From positions 1 through 27,832 of the forward strand of contig NZ_JNZP01000041.1 of assembly GCF_000725545.1 (NCBI RefSeq): a stretch of 27,832 nucleotides of DNA, given 5' to 3'. The translations under genes and the position numbers were made by a program. The notes under the pieces were generated by a model. The model was not told where the DNA came from, did no database searches, and saw only the letters and a list, made by a program, of their open reading frames with translations. Positions within the stretch are counted from its first letter, which is position 1, and each line of letters starts with the position of its first letter. The DNA comes from Streptomyces exfoliatus. GTDB taxonomy: Bacteria > Actinomycetota > Actinomycetes > Streptomycetales > Streptomycetaceae. This document shows, one piece after another, positions 24,838 to 27,832 of this stretch.

Positions 24838-24915
24838 AGAAGCCGCCCGAGCACGCCCAGGCTACCTTGAAAGAGGGGAAATTCGGATGCCATTAGGCAG
24901 TCGGAGGTTGACATC

Positions 24916-25863
24916 ATGGCCGACCTGGAACTCGAGGGATACAACAACTCAAAGTCGACGACCTACCTGGTTGGCAGGAAAGGCGACCACGGACCGGACG
25001 TCCTGGAACATTTCGACGGCGCCAATATCATAGAAGTCAAGCCAAATCCGGACCTACTCAACGGAAATTTCCACCACAACGCGATCTACGCACTCGGAGC
25101 GGGTGATGGCACCGGCGTCCTAGGCACGAGTGAAACGGGTGTCGGCGTCAAGGGAACGTCCTCCAAATATGCAGGCCTCCTCGGCACGGGAAGGCCCGGG
25201 GTCCGAGGTGAGGGCAGCATTGGCGTCCAAGGCGTCGACGTCTCCGGCGCCAACGGCACAGGGGTGCAAGGGGAGGGCTACATCGGTGTAGAGGGAACGT
25301 CCAAAGCGAGCGGAGGGCAAGGAGTCCGAGGGGAGGGCCCCATCGCCATATACGGGAAGGGTACAGGCAACCAAAGCGAGGGAGTCCACGGCCTCGGTAA
25401 AACTGGCGTATTCGGAGAGGGAATTCGAACCGGCGTCCGAGCAAAGGCCGAAACCGGTCCGGGCATGAACAGCTGGAGCACGAATGCGGCAGGCGGGATT
25501 TTCGAGGGGGGAACCATCGGCATAAAGTGCAAAGGCAACAGTGAATCAGGTGGAGACTTCGAGGGCCGAACCGCAGGAATTACCTGCAAGAGCAGCGAGG
25601 GATCGGGCGGCGTGTTCGAGGCGGATGCACGCGGACAGATCCAACTCGTACCGAGCCAGGCCCCCTTCAGCATCGACTACGGGGTCCCAGAGTTGCCGAG
25701 CAATGGAAGAGCCGGGGAGCTGATAGCCATAACCCATGAGGACGGCAACTGCGCTCTGTACCTATGCATTCGACCGCCATACCGGCCACAGCATTCGCAC
25801 ATCGTCCTGCCAGCTTCCTGGGCGCAGATACAGCTCGGCGATGCGTTCCCAGGGCTGGGTTGA
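24916..25863 (+). CDS. Glycine-repeat, fibre-like protein
   Basis: A 315-residue protein; the ATG follows cggagg. No signal peptide. Residues about 1-60 form a distinct head (MADLELEGYNNSKSTTYLVG, then NFHHNAIYALG). Residues about 60-240 consist of short G-x-G-V-x-G units: TGVLGTSETGVGVKGTS, PGVRGEGSIGVQGVD, TGVQGEGYIGVEGTS, EGVHGLGKTGVFGEG and AGGIFEGGTIGIKCKG. Such repeats build trimeric beta-helix or beta-prism stalks in phage tail fibres and similar structures. The last 70 residues (PFSIDYGVPELPSNGRAGEL, then LYLCIRPPYRPQHSHIVLPA) look like a globular tip. Its base composition is less GC-rich than its neighbours, a sign of transfer. Phage debris on both sides supports a tail-fibre-like or surface role, but no phage tail genes remain nearby. 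Confidence 0.72.
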   Translation: MADLELEGYNNSKSTTYLVGRKGDHGPDVLEHFDGANIIEVKPNPDLLNGNFHHNAIYALGAGDGTGVLGTSETGVGVKGTSSKYAGLLGTGRPGVRGEGSIGVQGVDVSGANGTGVQGEGYIGVEGTSKASGGQGVRGEGPIAIYGKGTGNQSEGVHGLGKTGVFGEGIRTGVRAKAETGPGMNSWSTNAAGGIFEGGTIGIKCKGNSESGGDFEGRTAGITCKSSEGSGGVFEADARGQIQLVPSQAPFSIDYGVPELPSNGRAGELIAITHEDGNCALYLCIRPPYRPQHSHIVLPASWAQIQLGDAFPGLG

Positions 25864-25933
25864 ACGCCACTTCCTGTGCGGCTGATTCCGGACGAGGTGT
25901 GTGTCCTGCCAGACGCCTGAGCGCAGCCTGGTG

Positions 25934-26040
25934 AAGGCGGCCCCTGCTGCGGTCTCCACGGGGTCCGGGGCGTACGACGACCAGCGCCTCGCGGGTCACC
26001 GCCGATCCCTGGACGCATATGCCGGAGGCTGGTTCGTGCA
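25934..26040 (+). pseudogene. Second terminase C-terminal remnant
   Basis: The frame reads APAAVSTGSGAYDDQRLAGH, aligning with PAAALAGTGAYDDQRLAG at the end of the terminase fragment at 24775-24827. Here the stop is missing and the frame runs on. No terminase sequence precedes it. It is a short remnant of the same or a related prophage. Confidence 0.5.
25970..25995 (+). repeat. Terminase-tail repeat, copy 2
   Basis: Matches 24802-24827 at 24 of 26 bases in the same orientation, about 1.17 kb apart, with the fibre-like gene between. Apart from this and the hairpin at 26122, nothing clear is seen in 25864-26268. Confidence 0.65.
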
Positions 26041-26121
26041 CGACTCTGGCGTACCGGACCGGCCCGGTGGCAGGGTGAACCGCAAGCGGCCCCCGCATCC
26101 CGACCCCTGCGGCGCGGCCGC

Positions 26122-26158
26122 CGGCCCGGCCCCGCGTCGCCCGCAGGGGGCCGGGCCG
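26122..26158. terminator. GC-rich hairpin
   Basis: cggcccggcccc (26122-26133) pairs perfectly with 26147-26158 over 12 bp, with a 13-base loop. It lies 110 bases beyond the end of the reverse-strand gene at 26269 and could end its transcript. Confidence 0.5.
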
Positions 26159-26268
26159 CGCCCGCCTCCCGGCTCCCCACGGGAGGCCACAGGCGCGTAG
26201 GCCCTGTTCTCGTACAGCTACGGCCAAGGGACATGTAGCGCTGCGTGACGCTAAGGGGCGACCCCGCA

Positions 26269-26586
26269 CTACCAGCGGTCGCCCGATGCGGAGTCCCACC
26301 AGCCAGGGCCCAGCTCTCGCAGAGGGCCAGGCGCCGGTGGCTGCAGAGCTTTCCCACTTGGCGGCGTCTGCCTTCTTCGAGCGAGGCGGGCAACCGCCTC
26401 GCGGGCCTCGTAGTGCGCCTTCATACGTTCCCGCCGTACCGACTCGGCGTACTGCGCCTTCTTTTGACGGAGCCGTTCAGCCTCGTGGCGTTGCCGACAC
26501 CATCGGCACATGAAGCCTTCCGGATACGGACGCTGGCGTGCCACCCGTCGGCAGGCAGGCTGTTCACATCGTTTGAGACGGCCCAT
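26269..26586 (-). CDS. Small basic Cys-motif protein
   Basis: A 105-residue, strongly basic protein. The ATG at 26586 follows gggaggggtttc, a strong ribosome site. The N-terminus has a likely zinc site: RCEQPACRR and then MCRWCRQRH (Cys-x4-Cys ... Cys-x2-Cys). A long charged helix follows (EAERLRQKKAQYAESVRR, ERMKAHYEAREAVARLARR), then a Pro-rich tail. It may bind nucleic acid; the family is not recognised. Its start abuts the forward gene at 26585-26884, so the two would be divergent with almost no spacer unless the forward gene starts at 26631. Confidence 0.6.
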   Translation of the reverse strand: MGRLKRCEQPACRRVARQRPYPEGFMCRWCRQRHEAERLRQKKAQYAESVRRERMKAHYEAREAVARLARRRQTPPSGKALQPPAPGPLRELGPGWWDSASGDRW

Positions 26587-26884
26587 GAAACCCCTCCCCC
26601 TACGCGTCGACAGCTACCTGAGGAGACACCATGACGCATCAGCGGGCAAGGGGGTTCTGCTGTTGCTCATCGGACAGGCAGAGCGGTGCCGCGGTAAATG
26701 CCGGATTTACTGCGACTGCGGGCCACCCATCAGGGGTAACGGCCGCGTTTCCGCGGATGAGGTGTACGCATTTACTGCGGCCGTCACCTACGGGCTGGCC
26801 GCCGCCGAGGACTACAAGGCGCGCAAGGCCGCCGAGGACGGTGTGAGTGACGTTCAGGTCGTTCTGGTCAGGCCCGGTGAGTAG
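26585..26884 (+). CDS. Small hypothetical protein, start unclear, probable frameshift
   Basis: The coding part reads VLLLLIGQAERCRGKCRIYC, DCGPPIRGNGRVSADEVYAF, TAAVTYGLAAAEDYKARKAA and ends VVLVRPGE. It has a Cys cluster (RCRGKCRIYCDC) that may bind metal. In this frame the only ATG (26585) lacks a ribosome site and would overlap the divergent gene start. A strong site, gaggagacacc, instead precedes an ATG at 26631 in another frame (MTHQRARG). One extra G in the run 26650-26654, or a -1 slip there, would join this start to the coding part as MTHQRARGVLLLLIGQ. The real start is therefore probably 26631. Function unknown. The next gene begins 19 bases after the stop. Confidence 0.55.
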   Translation: MKPLPLRVDSYLRRHHDASAGKGVLLLLIGQAERCRGKCRIYCDCGPPIRGNGRVSADEVYAFTAAVTYGLAAAEDYKARKAAEDGVSDVQVVLVRPGE

Positions 26885-26903
26885 CCCTGGTAGAAGTGCT
26901 GCC

Positions 26904-27152
26904 ATGACGCACGAGCTGGACCCGGCCCGCGCGCAGCTCCTCGCTCGCCTGCAGACCATCCCCCGCTTCCAGGCGCAGGACGAGACGTTCCTGGTCCGGC
27001 GCCTGGCCCGGATGACCGACCGGCGGGTCGCCTCGGTCCTTGCCATGGCGGACGAGGAGTTCTACGCGGAGCCACCGGACCCGACTGGTCAGTACGCGCC
27101 GGCCACCGACCCCACTCCCGTCATCCTGTACCACCACGTCGATGGCGGATGA
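26904..27152 (+). CDS. Small hypothetical protein, 82 residues
   Basis: The ATG at 26904 starts MTHELDPARAQLLARLQTIP; upstream residues in this frame overlap the previous gene and are not protein-like. The protein has two or three helices (DETFLVRRLARMTDRRVASV, LAMADEEFYAEPP) and a Pro-rich end (PVILYHHVDGG). No family is recognised. It lies 19 bases after the preceding stop and is probably in the same transcript. The ribosome site is weak (gtagaag). Confidence 0.6.
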   Translation: MTHELDPARAQLLARLQTIPRFQAQDETFLVRRLARMTDRRVASVLAMADEEFYAEPPDPTGQYAPATDPTPVILYHHVDGG

Positions 27153-27248
27153 CCTCCGACCGGCTCGGGGCGGCGTTGTCAGACCCGGCTCGTAGCGTCA
27201 TGAGGAGAGGGCCGGCACCGGTCGGCCCGGCGACGTAGGGAGCGGGTC

Positions 27249-27509
27249 ATGGGTGAGATCACGGTCAGTGCGCAGGACATGCACCACCTCCTCCACGACC
27301 CCGCGAGCGCGTACGGCGCCCCGTACCAGCGGGCCTACACGGAGCTCGCCGCCTCGCACCGCGGCCGCCCGGTCGCCGAGATCGTGCCGCTGCTCCGCGA
27401 GGCGGCCGACCGTGCGCTCCTCGGCTTCACCGACGCCGACCTCGCCGAGCAGGCCTGCGCGATCAGCAGCGGCGCCCCGTACGAGCTCCGCGTCCGCATC
27501 ACCCGGTAG
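27249..27509 (+). CDS. Small hypothetical protein, 86 residues
   Basis: The ATG at 27249 follows tagggagcg, a reasonable ribosome site. The protein is mainly helical: VSAQDMHHLLHDPASAYGA, YQRAYTELAASHRGRPVAEI, VPLLREAADRALLGFTDADL. It ends in a strand ELRVRITR. It is cytosolic and acidic. I do not recognise a family. It precedes the Ku gene by 76 bases in the same direction; co-transcription is possible but not shown. Confidence 0.6.
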   Translation: MGEITVSAQDMHHLLHDPASAYGAPYQRAYTELAASHRGRPVAEIVPLLREAADRALLGFTDADLAEQACAISSGAPYELRVRITR

Positions 27510-27585
27510 GCCCGGAGGCGTGCGATCACAGGTCCGGTCTGCCTAGCCTGTAAGCACGTCCAGGGGGGTCCTGGAGGAACACGGA

Positions 27586-27832
27586 TGCCCCGTCCCCTGT
27601 GGTCCGGAGCGGTGTCGTTTGGCCTGGTCACGGTACCTATCAAGCTTGAGACGGCGACCGAGAAACACGACGTCTCGCTACGGCAGGTGCACCTGGAGGA
27701 CGGCGGTCGCGTCCGGTACCGCAAGACGTGCGAGAGCGACGGCCAGGTCCTCACCGAGGACGAGATCGGCAAGGGCTACGAGATCCACAAGGACTCGGTC
27801 ATCCCGATCACCGACGACGACCTCGCGAACAT
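27586..27832 (+). CDS. ku: Ku protein (DNA end binding, NHEJ), 5' part
   Basis: The ATG at 27586 follows ctggaggaac. The 82 codons seen begin MPRPLWSGAVSFGLVTVPIK, the standard bacterial Ku opening, then LETATEKHDVSLRQVHLEDG, VRYRKTCESDG and EDEIGKGYEIHKDSVIPITD, matching the Ku core beta-barrel start. Bacterial Ku homodimers encircle DNA ends and recruit LigD for non-homologous end joining. Streptomyces carry several Ku and LigD genes, so this may be an accessory copy. The gene runs off the window end; about two thirds is missing. Confidence 0.93.

Noticed and set aside
1..27832. CRISPR arrays, tRNA or rRNA genes
   Set aside because: No regularly spaced repeats and no cloverleaf-like or rRNA sequence seen by eye.

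Overview
The window is high-GC actinobacterial DNA, almost certainly Streptomyces or a close relative. The support is GC-rich third codon positions, GTG starts, DUF6247, DNRLRE/FG-GAP and long secreted RHS families, a Cys-rich tyrosine integrase and a bacterial Ku gene. It reads as an accessory, recombined part of the chromosome or a large linear plasmid: decayed genes, an insertion sequence, prophage debris and conflict genes lie between small uncharacterised genes. No tRNA, rRNA or CRISPR was seen.

Layout. 1-1522: the end of an unknown gene, a frameshifted Cys-rich small protein, and a translationally coupled DUF6247 / ParE-RelE-like pair that looks like a toxin-antitoxin module. 1640-3405: an IS5-family element whose transposase is made by -1 frameshifting. 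Its downstream terminal repeat has a near-perfect inverted partner beyond the adjacent DUF4253 gene, so that gene may be an IS passenger. 3486-6911: an unknown gene, a pseudogene in three frames, a DCL/DUF3223 protein with a strong terminator, a helical hypothetical protein, and a NUDIX hydrolase preceded by a perfect 26-bp palindrome. 7439-8514: a secreted HNH nuclease followed by a small secreted four-cysteine protein. 8597-11110: a 731-residue HEAT-repeat protein and a decayed gene.

11481-23080 is the centrepiece. A 1167-residue secreted DNRLRE/FG-GAP protein diverges from a 2419-residue secreted RHS/YD-repeat polymorphic toxin. The RHS core ends at DPTG and is followed by a linker, a HINT autoprocessing domain and a toxin tip of about 110 residues with no family I can name. 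The next gene overlaps the RHS stop by ATGA and is the probable immunity gene; a 14-bp hairpin closes the operon.

23278-26040 is prophage wreckage: an N-terminally truncated tyrosine integrase facing a truncated terminase large subunit, then a glycine-repeat fibre-like gene bracketed by two copies of a terminase tail sequence. 26269-27832 holds small unknown genes and the start of a Ku (non-homologous end joining) gene cut by the window end.
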